From: Fluoribacter gormanii
GTDB lineage: Bacteria > Pseudomonadota > Gammaproteobacteria > Legionellales > Legionellaceae
NCBI RefSeq assembly: GCF_900156395.1
Contig: NZ_FTNL01000001.1
Location: 207,995 to 271,994, forward strand
Direction of reading: 5' to 3'
DNA: 64,000 nt
The translations under genes were made by a program, and so were the position numbers. Each line of letters opens with the position of its first letter. Within the stretch, counting starts at the first letter, position 1. This document shows, piece after piece, positions 27,346 to 37,139 of the stretch. Below the pieces are notes generated by a model that saw only the letters and a program-made list of their open reading frames with translations, did not search any database and had not been told where the DNA came from.

Positions 27346-29517
27346 ATGGCGACTTCCAAAACAGATATTAGAAAACCAGTCCACCCTTCCCCAAAAGAAA
27401 TAAGTTACTTCGTCGTATTTGGTGATAGCCTTTCTGACGGGAAAAACATGGGAGAAAAATTTTCTTTTCTAGGATCCCTTATAAATGGGCTCTGGGACAA
27501 AGAATTAGGATTGGATAAGTCCCCCAAAGAACGCTTTACCAATGGTTATACCTGGGCAGACGTGCTGCGAGCGACCCTCATTAGCAAATTTATTAATGAA
27601 GATAAAATAAAGAAGAATGCTCAACATCGTTTTGGAAAATATAATCTGGATAATGCAGATATCAGTGATGATGTTCTTTATCAATCCCCCTATCAACGAA
27701 AGAGATACACTTCGGATGAGGTTGAGGCTGAATCAAATGAAGTGAAACGTAAAAAGCATACAAAGGATAGAGATGAAGCCCATCTATTCGCCGCAAAACG
27801 AGAAAACACTCCAGAAAACGCAGAAAAGCCAAGGTATGAGCTTGACTTGGCTGATACCAAAGTCGCGCAGCGATACAAAAAAAATATCCCAGATCATCTA
27901 CATCACAAAGCGCTACTGCAAGAATCCTCTGATGATATATCAGACAAATTGATATCGGATTCCCGTTATAGACAATATGTCCAAGAATATTACTCACTTG
28001 ATAATGGCCGCACAGCACAATACAACGGCCGAAATTTTTTTACAAACTATAGCCAAGGCGGTGCAACGTCTTATGATTACAGCTGGAGCGTTGCTTTTCT
28101 CTCCGTTAACTCCTTTCATTCCCTACTTACATCGATAAAGCTTTTTTTCACCCGTTTGCTTGTATCCAACTTATCGAAGCAGGTAAAACAATTCTTAGCA
28201 GATAGTGAGAAGCAGGAAGTTACTGGTGACCAAAAAGAAAAGACACTTATTACTATATTTTCCGGGGCAAATGATTTAATTACTGCGAATTCGGACCTCA
28301 CCAAGGAAGCAGCTGATCGTGCGGTACAAAGTAACATTGATAATATTGAGAAATTAATTAAAAAGGGTTATAAAAATTTTGTTTTATGTAATTTACCTGA
28401 TCTATCATTAACCCCACGTTTCCAGAATAAATCATCTGAGGAGCGAAGTCATGCTCAAGAAATATCAAACCATTTTAATGAACAATTAAGAGCCAAATTT
28501 CTGGAACTACAATCAAAACTAAAGCAGAACCGTCCTGATTGCTCCATTGATCTTTTTAATATTAATGAAGTCTTTAGCACCGTCTATAATGATGTCCTTA
28601 CCAACGGCGAGGATTCAAAATACCATGAGTATTTTGACAAAGAAAAACTAAAAGAACCCTACATCGATTCACCTGATTATGAAATTACCTCGGAGGGGAC
28701 GTCTCCAGGAGCGAAACACATGTTTTGGGATGATGTTCATCCAACCGCTACGATGCATGCCTTATTGATGGCTGAATATTACAAAAGCAAAGAAGGTTTG
28801 GGAAAATATAAACTCTCAGCTCCTCCAGAGCAAAGTGCAGTCCAATTATGCAGACAATTTAAACAAAAATACCACGAAAAATTAAAACATGGTTGGTTTA
28901 GCTTTTTGAATTCAGATTCTAAGCTTCCTATTGATTATAAAGATCCAGAAAAAGCACTTATCACCATATTACGTTATGCTCTTGATGAGCAGAACGAAGA
29001 TGCAGATTTCGTACGTGATGCCATGAGCGATTTAGGTTGGTGGGTAAATGATGAGCCTAACATGTGCATCCCTGCTTTGTCTGATGCCATGTGGATTGTA
29101 GATCCTAAATATGCGCAAAAATTGGAAAAACTGTTAGACCCTCATCTAACTAAACTCGATTCATCTGTAATTGAAAACGAACCATTAAATACTCCAGAAT
29201 TGGCAGGACACTTAGCCCCTCAGCCGGCTAAACTTGATTCATCTGGAGTAATTCTCAGTGCATTGAAAACTCCGGAACTGGAAGAACAGTCAGCGCCTCA
29301 TCTAGCTAAAGGTGATTCATCCGAAGTTACAACCAGCTCATTAAAGACTCAAGAAGATGGTAAAAAAGAGCCTCCCAGAATAATTCCACCTGAACTGAGA
29401 TTTGCAGATGATGTAAAAGAACGATTGAAAAAACTGCAAGATCGATGGGATAAGGAAAAAGAACAAAAGTTGGCTCAGCCAAAACAAGACTCTTCAAGAC
29501 CTCTAGTTGGGCTCTAA
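27346..29517 (+). CDS. SGNH/GDSL-family hydrolase with C-terminal 26-aa repeats, candidate effector
   Basis: This 723-aa protein has the GDSL blocks in order: block I FGDSLSDG (about residues 25-32, nucleophile Ser), block III FSGANDLIT (oxyanion Asn), and block V WDDVHPT with the catalytic Asp and His. A charged insertion (about residues 110-170, rich in Lys/Glu/Arg) lies between blocks I and III. No signal peptide is seen, unlike the secreted GDSL phospholipases of Legionella. The C-terminal 160 residues carry three tandem 26-aa units (29140-29373) and a Lys/Glu-rich helical tail. Members of this superfamily act as phospholipases, lysophospholipases or acyltransferases. An intracellular or translocated role is inferred from the missing signal and the tail. 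Confidence 0.82.
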   Translation: MATSKTDIRKPVHPSPKEISYFVVFGDSLSDGKNMGEKFSFLGSLINGLWDKELGLDKSPKERFTNGYTWADVLRATLISKFINEDKIKKNAQHRFGKYNLDNADISDDVLYQSPYQRKRYTSDEVEAESNEVKRKKHTKDRDEAHLFAAKRENTPENAEKPRYELDLADTKVAQRYKKNIPDHLHHKALLQESSDDISDKLISDSRYRQYVQEYYSLDNGRTAQYNGRNFFTNYSQGGATSYDYSWSVAFLSVNSFHSLLTSIKLFFTRLLVSNLSKQVKQFLADSEKQEVTGDQKEKTLITIFSGANDLITANSDLTKEAADRAVQSNIDNIEKLIKKGYKNFVLCNLPDLSLTPRFQNKSSEERSHAQEISNHFNEQLRAKFLELQSKLKQNRPDCSIDLFNINEVFSTVYNDVLTNGEDSKYHEYFDKEKLKEPYIDSPDYEITSEGTSPGAKHMFWDDVHPTATMHALLMAEYYKSKEGLGKYKLSAPPEQSAVQLCRQFKQKYHEKLKHGWFSFLNSDSKLPIDYKDPEKALITILRYALDEQNEDADFVRDAMSDLGWWVNDEPNMCIPALSDAMWIVDPKYAQKLEKLLDPHLTKLDSSVIENEPLNTPELAGHLAPQPAKLDSSGVILSALKTPELEEQSAPHLAKGDSSEVTTSSLKTQEDGKKEPPRIIPPELRFADDVKERLKKLQDRWDKEKEQKLAQPKQDSSRPLVGL
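29140..29373 (+). repeat. Three tandem 78-bp coding repeats (26 aa) in the GDSL protein
   Basis: Units at 29140-29217, 29218-29295 and 29296-29373 each begin with a Pro-x-x-x-Lys-x-Asp-Ser-Ser pattern (PHLTKLDSS, PQPAKLDSS, PHLAKGDSS) and continue to a Leu-x-Thr segment. The repeats are diverged in the third unit. Confidence 0.85.
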
Positions 29518-29619
29518 AGTAGTTTAAGAACACCAATTAATATTTTCTACTATATTAATATGTAGAATTGTCAAATTAAACTGAGGATACGTTTCTCTTT
29601 ATATTTTGATGGGATCTAC

Positions 29620-31152
29620 ATGCAAAATGCTCAAGTAAACAGTAAAAAAATAGAGAAAGTACTATTTGCCGATCGCATGATGCTGCTCGATAAAAATTTA
29701 TTATTTAGCATCCCTGCAAATTTTTTATGCTCATTAATAGTCTTTATTGGACTATATTCAGTGGTCAATCAAAAAGCTCTTCTTGTATGGTTTCTGGCTA
29801 CGTTATCCATTTTTACTGTGCAAGGAAGTTTATTTATTTTTAATTATTATCGACCTTTATCATCAGAATACTATTTAAAATGGCTCATTAGCTTTGCCAT
29901 TATCTATGGTGCTCTATGGGGAGTAGCGGGTTCAGTACTGATTCCTTATGACAATCTGTTGGATCAAATGCTGGTCATCATGATCATTATCGGAGTAGCG
30001 TCTGGGGGACTTCATATTCTTCAGCCCAATCTTTTAGCCAGTGTCGTATTTTGTACTTTATCCATTTTTCCTCTAATTTTTTGGCTCTTCTATAATAATA
30101 CGCTTACTTATTGGTTGCTTGGAACCGCATTACTGATTTATTTCGGATTTCTATCGATTCTATCTTGGATAGGATATGAACTCCTTAATAAAAATTTCAA
30201 ATTACGCTATGAGAATATAGATCTAATTGACGAGTTATTTCAAATCAATGCTGCTTTGGAAGAAAGTGAGTCGCGATTTCGTTCTGCATTTAATTCAGCA
30301 GCAATAGGTATGGCTATAGTTTCTCTGGAAGGACGCTGGCTAAAAGTCAATGAATCTCTTTGCCAGATTGTTGGATACTCAGAACCGGAGTTATTGAAAA
30401 CTGATTTTCAATCCATAACCTATCCAGAAGATTTAGAGCTGGATTTAAATTACATGCGGCAATTAATGGCCGGGGAAATACGATTCTATCATATGGAAAA
30501 ACGCTATATTCATAAAAATGGCGACATCATATGGATTTTACTCAGTGGTTCCTTAATCCGAGATCCAGAGAATAAACCACTTTATTTTATTGCACAAATT
30601 CAAAATATTGATGCCCAAAAACGAGCCGAGCAAGAACTTAAATATATTGCTCATCATGATGTTTTAACTGGTTTGGGAAATAGAAAGCAATTAGAAATAT
30701 CATTTGATCATGCATTAGCTTATGCGAAGCGTCACCAAAAACAAATTGCCATTTTGTTTATGGATTTGGATTATTTTAAAAGAGTAAATGACAACTTGGG
30801 ACATGATATAGGCGATTTGTTATTAATCGAGATAGGAAAAAGACTAAAAACCACTTTAAGGTCTACTGATATACTTATCAGGCAAGGTGGCGATGAATTC
30901 ATCATCGCAATCACTGAATTATCTAATTCGAATTCCGTTGAAACAATAGCAAAAAAAATTCTTGCTGCTGTGGCAAAGACTATAACTATCAAACAAAATG
31001 ACATTTCAATTACGGGTAGTATTGGCATAAGTCTTTACCCATCTGATGGCTGTGATTTAAACAGTCTAATCAAACAAGCTGATGAAGCATTATATCAAGT
31101 GAAATCAACAGGAAAAAATAACTATCGATTATCCAGTGATGTATTATTGTAA
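29620..31152 (+). CDS. Membrane diguanylate cyclase with PAS and GGDEF domains
   Basis: This 510-aa protein has about six hydrophobic helices in residues 25-200 (a sensory membrane module), a PAS domain at about 219-335 (RFRSAFNSAAIGMAIVSLEG) ending in a PAC-like segment, and a GGDEF domain. The signature GGDEF is at residues 423-427, so it is a likely active cyclase making c-di-GMP from GTP. The inhibitory I-site RSTD (414-417) sits exactly five residues before it, so product feedback is expected. No EAL domain is present. The start has only a weak ribosome site. It lies alone, converging with the minus-strand msbA-lpxK cluster. Confidence 0.93.
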   Translation: MQNAQVNSKKIEKVLFADRMMLLDKNLLFSIPANFLCSLIVFIGLYSVVNQKALLVWFLATLSIFTVQGSLFIFNYYRPLSSEYYLKWLISFAIIYGALWGVAGSVLIPYDNLLDQMLVIMIIIGVASGGLHILQPNLLASVVFCTLSIFPLIFWLFYNNTLTYWLLGTALLIYFGFLSILSWIGYELLNKNFKLRYENIDLIDELFQINAALEESESRFRSAFNSAAIGMAIVSLEGRWLKVNESLCQIVGYSEPELLKTDFQSITYPEDLELDLNYMRQLMAGEIRFYHMEKRYIHKNGDIIWILLSGSLIRDPENKPLYFIAQIQNIDAQKRAEQELKYIAHHDVLTGLGNRKQLEISFDHALAYAKRHQKQIAILFMDLDYFKRVNDNLGHDIGDLLLIEIGKRLKTTLRSTDILIRQGGDEFIIAITELSNSNSVETIAKKILAAVAKTITIKQNDISITGSIGISLYPSDGCDLNSLIKQADEALYQVKSTGKNNYRLSSDVLL

Positions 31153-31259
31153 ACAGTAAGTAAATATTCATTGCATGTATGGATATGTTTATAAAAAAAA
31201 ATTGGTGCATCAAGCAATAAATAAATTTGACTGTTTCTATTTTACAAAAACGCCTACCC

Positions 31260-32207
31260 TCAAGCAGTTAACTTATCTTTATTAATACCAAGCTCGATTG
31301 GTTGATTTTTTAAAAATGATTGTTGCGTGACAAAGCAAAAACCCTCACGACCGTCTTTAGAAAACCCTGCAACCGTATGTGATGATGGATCATTAGCCTT
31401 TAAGGTATTGATCAATTTCAAACTCAGCTTGGGTAAACCTACGCTCAGCATACACAAATCATTATCTAAAGGTTTAATTGAAACAAATTGGGACATTTTT
31501 ACTCTATTGCCCAACGGGTCAAGCCAACCGGCTACAGCAGCACTGGTTGCATCTTTTTCCTTAAGATTTGCAGAGTAAAATCCATTATCATCATTTAACC
31601 GACAAAAGGTTGTATTGATCTCATGAGCGTCTTTTTGATCGTTGTTCAATACCAATTTGCCAAACCAGGCTTTATTCCCAGTAACAAATTGCTCTTTATC
31701 ATCGATACGTAAATGCCCATTAAGCTGACTTGTTTGTAGCACCTGGAGTTTTACCCCTGGACGTAAAATCAAGGATTCATTTACGTTATTCGCTTGCTTT
31801 AACATATCAACTTTGAAGTTAAAGCCTTTTTTATCTGCTGTTTTAACACCAAAGATCCAGCTGTCATTGATCGGATTGTAACGAATAAAGGAATAACCAA
31901 CATGCCAATCAAGTGGTGTTGATTGTTCTATTTTTTCTTTATCTTCGTTAAAAAATACGAGCTGATTTGTTTGTCCATCTATTAAAGCTGCTTTAGTATG
32001 GAACTCAGAACCCTGGCGCTGCATTTCAAAAAAATAGCCGTATTTGTCCCCGCTTTCATTTTTTACCATACCAGAAAAAGTCCAACTGCCTGTGGTTGAA
32101 TCGATTGATTGTACCAGTTGCGGCACTGGTTCAATTTCAGTCGCAAATAATCCTGTACTTACGTGGAACATGATTAAAAATAAAAAACAGCGAATCCAAG
32201 CAAACAT
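31260..32207 (-). CDS. Secreted lipocalin-like protein of unknown function
   Basis: This 315-aa protein starts with a signal peptide (MFAWIRCFLFLIMFHVSTGLF, cleavage near LFA-TE). The mature part is beta-rich, with SWTFSGMVKNESGDKYGYFF and HTKAALIDGQTNQ, a pattern like the lipocalin-type AttH/CrtC fold, where W-x-F/Y-x-G and D-x-x-(Y/G) openings are common. The fit is weak. ATG 32207 is chosen because it lies two bases after the lpxK stop (TGATTATG), which suits a coupled operon, whereas the upstream codon at 32255 would overlap lpxK by 46 bases and precede the signal peptide. Function unknown; it may be envelope-related through its msbA-lpxK neighbours. Confidence 0.7.
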   Translation of the reverse strand: MFAWIRCFLFLIMFHVSTGLFATEIEPVPQLVQSIDSTTGSWTFSGMVKNESGDKYGYFFEMQRQGSEFHTKAALIDGQTNQLVFFNEDKEKIEQSTPLDWHVGYSFIRYNPINDSWIFGVKTADKKGFNFKVDMLKQANNVNESLILRPGVKLQVLQTSQLNGHLRIDDKEQFVTGNKAWFGKLVLNNDQKDAHEINTTFCRLNDDNGFYSANLKEKDATSAAVAGWLDPLGNRVKMSQFVSIKPLDNDLCMLSVGLPKLSLKLINTLKANDPSSHTVAGFSKDGREGFCFVTQQSFLKNQPIELGINKDKLTA

Positions 32208-32209
32208 AA

Positions 32210-33247
32210 TCAGCAATAACCTTTTAACTGTTGATGTAACCACAATGCGTCCCAAAATGCATCATCCAATACGGCGTCTACGGGTAAATAATGCATGTTA
32301 TCCGAGCTGAATGCTCGACACTTCACAGCATCTTTTTCCGTCATAATAATAAGTGATTTCGTATAATTCAAATCATCTGGCTTAAACTGATAATGATCAG
32401 GATAAGAGCAGGTATCGAATTCTATCCCTAATTGCAACAAAGTGGAATAAAAACGTTGCGGATTACCTATTGCAGCAATCGCCTCCCACTTTTCATTTAA
32501 TTTATGTGGATCAATTTCCTCATCTGTACCTAATTTCTTAATTTTGCCAGGTCTCAATACCATTGGATATGTATTAGATTTGTTTTGAAAGGTTACTGCA
32601 GAGTGGGGATCTTTCATCGATACTGTATTCGAATCCTTATGCCACTTACCTTCATTCACCACAATAAAATCAACCAGCTCTAAACGTGCAGCAGATTCTC
32701 TCAGTGGGCCTGCCGGCAAACAAAGGCCATTACCTAATCCTCGAGTTCCATCAATAACTGCTATTTCAATAGCTCGTCCCATACGGTAATGTTGCAACCC
32801 ATCATCACTAATAATGATTTGGCTTTGATGATTTTCCAAAAGATAGCGGACAGCCTCAGTTCGTTTAGGTGCAATCACTACAGGACATTTGGTTTTTTGT
32901 GCCAATAGTAAAGGCTCATCTCCAACCTTTATAGCAGAGTCATTAACATGTACTTCATAGGGAAAATGCTTGGTTGCTGCACCATAACCACGGCTAACGA
33001 TACCAACTCGTAATCCTTTTTGTTGTATTCTCTTGGCCAACTCGATAACTAAAGGGGTTTTTCCTACTCCTCCAACCGTTATATTACCAACAACAATTAG
33101 CGGAACTGGGCAGTTTATTTGGCTAAACCGTTGCAAAAAATAGCGCCTGGATGAAACTACACCGGAATATACCCACGACAATGGTCGCAACACCCATTGA
33201 AGTGGATGATCCTTGCTGTACCATAATTTATCCAGGAAAGCAGACAT
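32210..33247 (-). CDS. lpxK: Tetraacyldisaccharide 4'-kinase (lipid A synthesis)
   Basis: LpxK phosphorylates the 4'-position of the lipid A disaccharide at the inner membrane. The 345-aa protein has an N-terminal membrane-associated helix and the Walker A motif [12 protein letters not shown], then RGYG, DEP, and [10 protein letters not shown], all LpxK signatures. It overlaps the upstream msbA stop by one base (TGATG), and its own stop is followed two bases later by the secreted-protein ATG, so three genes share a transcript. The msbA-lpxK order matches E. coli. Confidence 0.96.
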   Translation of the reverse strand: MSAFLDKLWYSKDHPLQWVLRPLSWVYSGVVSSRRYFLQRFSQINCPVPLIVVGNITVGGVGKTPLVIELAKRIQQKGLRVGIVSRGYGAATKHFPYEVHVNDSAIKVGDEPLLLAQKTKCPVVIAPKRTEAVRYLLENHQSQIIISDDGLQHYRMGRAIEIAVIDGTRGLGNGLCLPAGPLRESAARLELVDFIVVNEGKWHKDSNTVSMKDPHSAVTFQNKSNTYPMVLRPGKIKKLGTDEEIDPHKLNEKWEAIAAIGNPQRFYSTLLQLGIEFDTCSYPDHYQFKPDDLNYTKSLIIMTEKDAVKCRAFSSDNMHYLPVDAVLDDAFWDALWLHQQLKGYC

Positions 33248-35013
33248 CAGGCTACCACATCCTCACGAATCATATCTATGTGCTGCATCCCTTGAAGTTG
33301 TGCGTAATAGCCCTTCAAATCAAGTAGTTCTTGATGAGCTCCTTGCTCTATAATACGTCCGTGTTGCATCACTATAATTTTATCCGCATGCATAATCGTC
33401 GATAAACGATGCGCAATGACCAGTGTAGTGCGATTTTTCATCACTTCATCCAAGGCGATTTGGATGTATCGCTCTGACTCACTATCCAAAGCAGATGTTG
33501 CTTCATCAAGAATTAAAATGGGTGCATCCTTTAAAATAGCACGCGCAATGGCTATCCTTTGTCGCTGACCACCAGAGAGTAATACACCATTCTCACCAAT
33601 AAGCGTATCATAACCCTCTGGAAAACGGCTAATAAATTCGTCAGCAAAAGCCATTTTGGCTGCTTGAATAATTTGTTGACGGCTTACATCCGAACGACCG
33701 TATGCTATATTATTGGCTAAAGTATCATTAAATAATGTCACATTTTGACTTACTAAAGCCATTTGTTCACGCAAACTGGACAAGCTTATTTGATTAATGG
33801 GTGTATTATCCAGAGTAATAACACCTTCTGTCACTTCGTAAAAACGAGGTAATAAACTGGCAATAGTTGTTTTTCCACTTCCAGAATGACCTACCAATGC
33901 TACCGTTTTACCAGCTTCAACAGTAAAACTTACATCATGTAATATCCGCTCCCCTTGCCTGTAAGCATAAGAGACATGTTTAAACTCAAGAGCCCCCTGT
34001 GATCTTTGCGACAAAACGATCCCTTGTTCTTGCTCAATAGGTCGATCCAACATGGAGAATACACTTTCTGCACCAGCTAAACCTTTTTGTATTACGGCAT
34101 TCAAGGTAGTTAGGGTTTTCATCGGTTTAATTAGCTGGATCATTGCAGCAATAATTGCTAAAAAAGAACCAGCAGAAATAATCACTACTGTAGACAATTG
34201 AATTGCTGCTCCAATGATTGCTGCAATACCTATCGCAATCACGATTTGCACCCCCGACACATTAAGCGCCTTACTTGCAGCAACTTTCATATCATTTTGG
34301 CGAGAATGCTCTATGGCGTTACAAAATTTTCCAGATTCATAAGCAGCCCCTCCAAATATACGCACTACTTTATAACCCTCAATCGCTTCGCTAGCAATTT
34401 CAGTAACCTCTCCCATAGTTTTTTGTACTTTATGACTTATACGTCGAACGCGCTTATTTGTATAGTTCACAATTAAGCCAACAAAAGGAATAGTTAACAG
34501 AAACATGAGTGATAACTGCCAGCAAATGACCATCATGACAGTGAGAAAACCTATAATTAAACAAATATTTTGGACAATGTCCGTTAAAGCATCTGCGCTG
34601 ACCTGTGCGACTTGTTCCACGTCATACAAAATTTTGGAAAGCATTTGTCCTGAAGTTGCTTCGTCATAAAAATCAGCAGGCAAATGAAGAATATGATTAA
34701 AAACTTTTTCCCTTAATACTTTAACCACAGAGCGGGCAACCCAAGTCATACAATAACTGCCCAATGAACTAACAAGTCCCCTCAAGGTAATTCCTATTAA
34801 AACGATATAAGGAATTTTCTTAATAAAATCCATATCGACATTAATAAAGCTTTTATCGAAAAAAGGACGCATCATGTATGTAAAACCAGCGTCAATCAGG
34901 GAATACAAAATGTTGGCAAATATACCTAAAGCCAGTATGGGCCAAAACGGTTTCACATAAGCTAACAAACGTTTGTATAAAATGCTGGTTTTAACAGAAA
35001 GTTTCTTTTTCAT
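33247..35013 (-). CDS. msbA: MsbA, lipid A flippase ABC exporter
   Basis: MsbA is a homodimeric inner-membrane half transporter that flips core-lipid A. The 588-aa length is typical (E. coli MsbA has 582). The N-terminal ~320 residues hold six membrane spans. The ABC domain has the Walker [10 protein letters not shown], the Q-loop, the signature LSGGQRQR, the Walker [13 protein letters not shown] and the H-loop AHRLST. It heads an operon with lpxK and the secreted lipocalin-like gene. Confidence 0.95.
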   Translation of the reverse strand: MKKKLSVKTSILYKRLLAYVKPFWPILALGIFANILYSLIDAGFTYMMRPFFDKSFINVDMDFIKKIPYIVLIGITLRGLVSSLGSYCMTWVARSVVKVLREKVFNHILHLPADFYDEATSGQMLSKILYDVEQVAQVSADALTDIVQNICLIIGFLTVMMVICWQLSLMFLLTIPFVGLIVNYTNKRVRRISHKVQKTMGEVTEIASEAIEGYKVVRIFGGAAYESGKFCNAIEHSRQNDMKVAASKALNVSGVQIVIAIGIAAIIGAAIQLSTVVIISAGSFLAIIAAMIQLIKPMKTLTTLNAVIQKGLAGAESVFSMLDRPIEQEQGIVLSQRSQGALEFKHVSYAYRQGERILHDVSFTVEAGKTVALVGHSGSGKTTIASLLPRFYEVTEGVITLDNTPINQISLSSLREQMALVSQNVTLFNDTLANNIAYGRSDVSRQQIIQAAKMAFADEFISRFPEGYDTLIGENGVLLSGGQRQRIAIARAILKDAPILILDEATSALDSESERYIQIALDEVMKNRTTLVIAHRLSTIMHADKIIVMQHGRIIEQGAHQELLDLKGYYAQLQGMQHIDMIREDVVA

Positions 35014-35097
35014 GACTCAAGTAACACAATCGAAACATGGGTTATTGTAACTGTTATTACAGGGAAGTGCTAATATTCATTAAAATACAAAATGTAA

Positions 35098-35123
35098 CCT
35101 GAGAGCGGTATCGCGGCCTCAGG
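35098..35123. repeat. Short intergenic hairpin, decayed repeat
   Basis: CCTGAG at 35098-35103 pairs with CTCAGG at 35118-35123. It lies between the msbA start and the GNAT stop. It may be the remains of a family B copy or a weak terminator for the minus-strand GNAT gene. Confidence 0.35.
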
Positions 35124-35194
35124 CTATAACTAAGTTACGTCGCTTCGCAAACCTAATTATGCTGCGGCAGCTACAAAATTGGATGGGATTCATG

Positions 35195-35977
35195 TCATTC
35201 CAAGGTCATTTTGATACGGGTATAAGCGCAATGGAAACCTATTTTTTGTACGTTACAATCAGAAACGCTCCCAGGCTCTGTAGTAACCATTGCCCAAGAA
35301 ACCCCTTGTTGTTTTGCGCTATTCAATCGAGCTTTTAGTAATCTTTTTTGTAATCCTTTCTCTCGATAAGCCGGCAAAGTGCTCGTCACCCCTAAATCAC
35401 AGAAATCGCCGTGAATGGCAATCGAAGCACCGGCTACAATTACCTCTTTATCATAAACAGCATAAGCGCTTACTCCTTTGGATTGAGCATAACGAGAAAA
35501 TTGATCTTCAGCTTCAGGAGCATCAAAACCTAAGGCAACCTTTTTGGCCCATTCACTCAATTCATGCGATTCTATTTCTTTAACGGTTAAGGGGTCTGCC
35601 GCGCAGTTATGAGGCTGATATGTGTTTAAATCCAATATTGAGACATTGTTTAACTCACTGATGCAATAACCACGCTGGCTTAAAAATATTGTAAGTTCAT
35701 TCCCCACAAAAGGGCATAATTCAATATCTACACGAGTATGATTTAATGTTTTATAAAAATGTTCTATTCGCTCTATTTCAGACTGAAAATGCGCAAGTTT
35801 TGTAGCAAATCCCCACCCTACTACTTGTGACAAGTATGAATCAGCCCCTGAAAAACAAGCAGCACCTCCATTAAGTTCCAATATTTTTCCTTGTGGATAC
35901 TGCTTGGTTACCTCTATATGGGTTTGCTTGATGCACGATTCCATTTGCCTCGCCAGATCTTTAGTAATGCATTTCAT
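35195..35977 (-). CDS. GNAT-family N-acetyltransferase
   Basis: This 260-aa protein carries a C-terminal GNAT domain: the AcCoA-loop region YREKGLQKRLLKARL, followed by a helix, then AMVTTEPGSVSDCNVQKIGF, which matches the domain's final strands and the N-x-x-A/K-x-x-x-G/F-F segment. The residues before it (about 1-125) may be a second, degenerate GNAT unit. The usual R/Q-x-x-G-x-G/A loop here reads R-E-K-G-L-Q, so its last position is unusual. ATG 35977 is chosen because a GAGGA ribosome site lies eleven bases upstream; the codon at 35998 would be TTG. The substrate is unknown. Confidence 0.8.
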   Translation of the reverse strand: MKCITKDLARQMESCIKQTHIEVTKQYPQGKILELNGGAACFSGADSYLSQVVGWGFATKLAHFQSEIERIEHFYKTLNHTRVDIELCPFVGNELTIFLSQRGYCISELNNVSILDLNTYQPHNCAADPLTVKEIESHELSEWAKKVALGFDAPEAEDQFSRYAQSKGVSAYAVYDKEVIVAGASIAIHGDFCDLGVTSTLPAYREKGLQKRLLKARLNSAKQQGVSWAMVTTEPGSVSDCNVQKIGFHCAYTRIKMTLE

Positions 35978-36047
35978 CTTGAATATTATCCTCAGCAAAT
36001 CGTGGTAAAAATAAAGAAGAGATCATAACCGGACACCATTCACTGTT

Positions 36048-37043
36048 TTATTTCAATCCTTTTGACAATTCATATACCAAACCAGGTCCTTGATAAATCA
36101 AACCGGTATACACTTGAATTAATGAAGCACCAGCATCCAATTTAGCCTGAGCACTGTCACAATTATCAATGCCCCCTACCCCGATCAAGCTCACATCATC
36201 ACCCACATATTGTTTTAGCAAACGCAAACACTGGGTAGATAACTGCCACAGAGGTTTACCACTTAGCCCTCCAGTTTCCTCTGCATGGGAAACGTGACTC
36301 ACTCCAGTCCGAGAGCAAGTTGTATTCGTCGCAATAATTCCTTCAATACCATGCTGTAAAATCACTTCAGTCATCTGCTTTAATGTTTCTGAATCTTCAT
36401 CTGGCGATACTTTAACCACTAAGGGGACATGGCGCTGAAATTTATCTGACAATTTAATTTGTTCAGCCTGTATTTGCGACAATAAATTGGCAAAATATTC
36501 CTTTTGCTGTAATTGGCGTAAATCCGGAGTATTCGGTGAAGAAATGTTGATGGTCACATATGAGGCATACTGATATACTTTACCCAGACAAAGAATGTAA
36601 TCATCTGCAGCATGTTGCAACGAAGTATCTTTATTTTTGCCAATATTAATACCCAAGATTCCTTTGTAGCGTGACTTTTTTACATGCCCTACCAATGCAT
36701 CAACACCGTGATTATTAAACCCCATACGATTGATAATCGCATGAGCCTCTGGCAAACGAAATAATCTCGGCTTAGGATTACCGATTTGTGGTCTTGGCGT
36801 AACAGTACCTACTTCAATGAAGGAAAAACCCAATTTGGCTAATGCATCTAAATGCTCTCCATTCTTATCCAAACCTGCCGCCAAACCGACAACATGTGGA
36901 AATTGCAATCCGAGAGCCTCAACAGGTTTTGGCGTCACCTTTTTAAAACAAAACTTGGGTACGTAATGCAAGGCAGACAAACTAAAAGTATGCGCATTTT
37001 CAGGATCCATACTAAATAGTAGAGGACGTAACATCGAATACAT
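36048..37043 (-). CDS. pyrD: Dihydroorotate dehydrogenase (quinone), class 2
   Basis: PyrD oxidises dihydroorotate to orotate with FMN and passes electrons to quinones at the inner membrane (pyrimidine synthesis). The 331-aa protein has the membrane-association N-terminal segment ([19 protein letters not shown]) that marks class 2 enzymes, FMN-binding [13 protein letters not shown], the catalytic Ser segment [14 protein letters not shown], and [20 protein letters not shown] near the end. It is flanked on the upstream side by a perfect inverted repeat (37059-37130) and by a methyltransferase gene. Confidence 0.95.
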   Translation of the reverse strand: MYSMLRPLLFSMDPENAHTFSLSALHYVPKFCFKKVTPKPVEALGLQFPHVVGLAAGLDKNGEHLDALAKLGFSFIEVGTVTPRPQIGNPKPRLFRLPEAHAIINRMGFNNHGVDALVGHVKKSRYKGILGINIGKNKDTSLQHAADDYILCLGKVYQYASYVTINISSPNTPDLRQLQQKEYFANLLSQIQAEQIKLSDKFQRHVPLVVKVSPDEDSETLKQMTEVILQHGIEGIIATNTTCSRTGVSHVSHAEETGGLSGKPLWQLSTQCLRLLKQYVGDDVSLIGVGGIDNCDSAQAKLDAGASLIQVYTGLIYQGPGLVYELSKGLK

Positions 37044-37058
37044 AAAAAAACCTTGTGA

Positions 37059-37130
37059 CCTGGGTGAAGCGAAGCGAAACCCGGGTTTGGGTTAATTCTG
37101 AACTCCTGGTTTCGCTTCGCTTCACCCAGG
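37059..37130. repeat. CCTGGGTG-type intergenic repeat, perfect 23-bp arms
   Basis: The left arm 37059-37081 begins CCTGGGTGAAGCGAAGCG. Its exact reverse complement is at 37108-37130. The centre is 26 bases. It sits between pyrD and the methyltransferase gene and is the cleanest copy of family B in the window. Confidence 0.85.
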
Positions 37131-37139
37131 CTGCATTAA

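Noticed and set aside
27662-28018. Open frame of 118 aa antisense to the GDSL gene
   Set aside because: It overlaps the charged insertion of a frame with clear catalytic motifs and shows His/Tyr/Cys-rich shadow composition.
32208-32255. Longer start of the lipocalin-like secreted protein
   Set aside because: It would overlap lpxK and add 16 residues before a signal peptide that starts well at ATG 32207.
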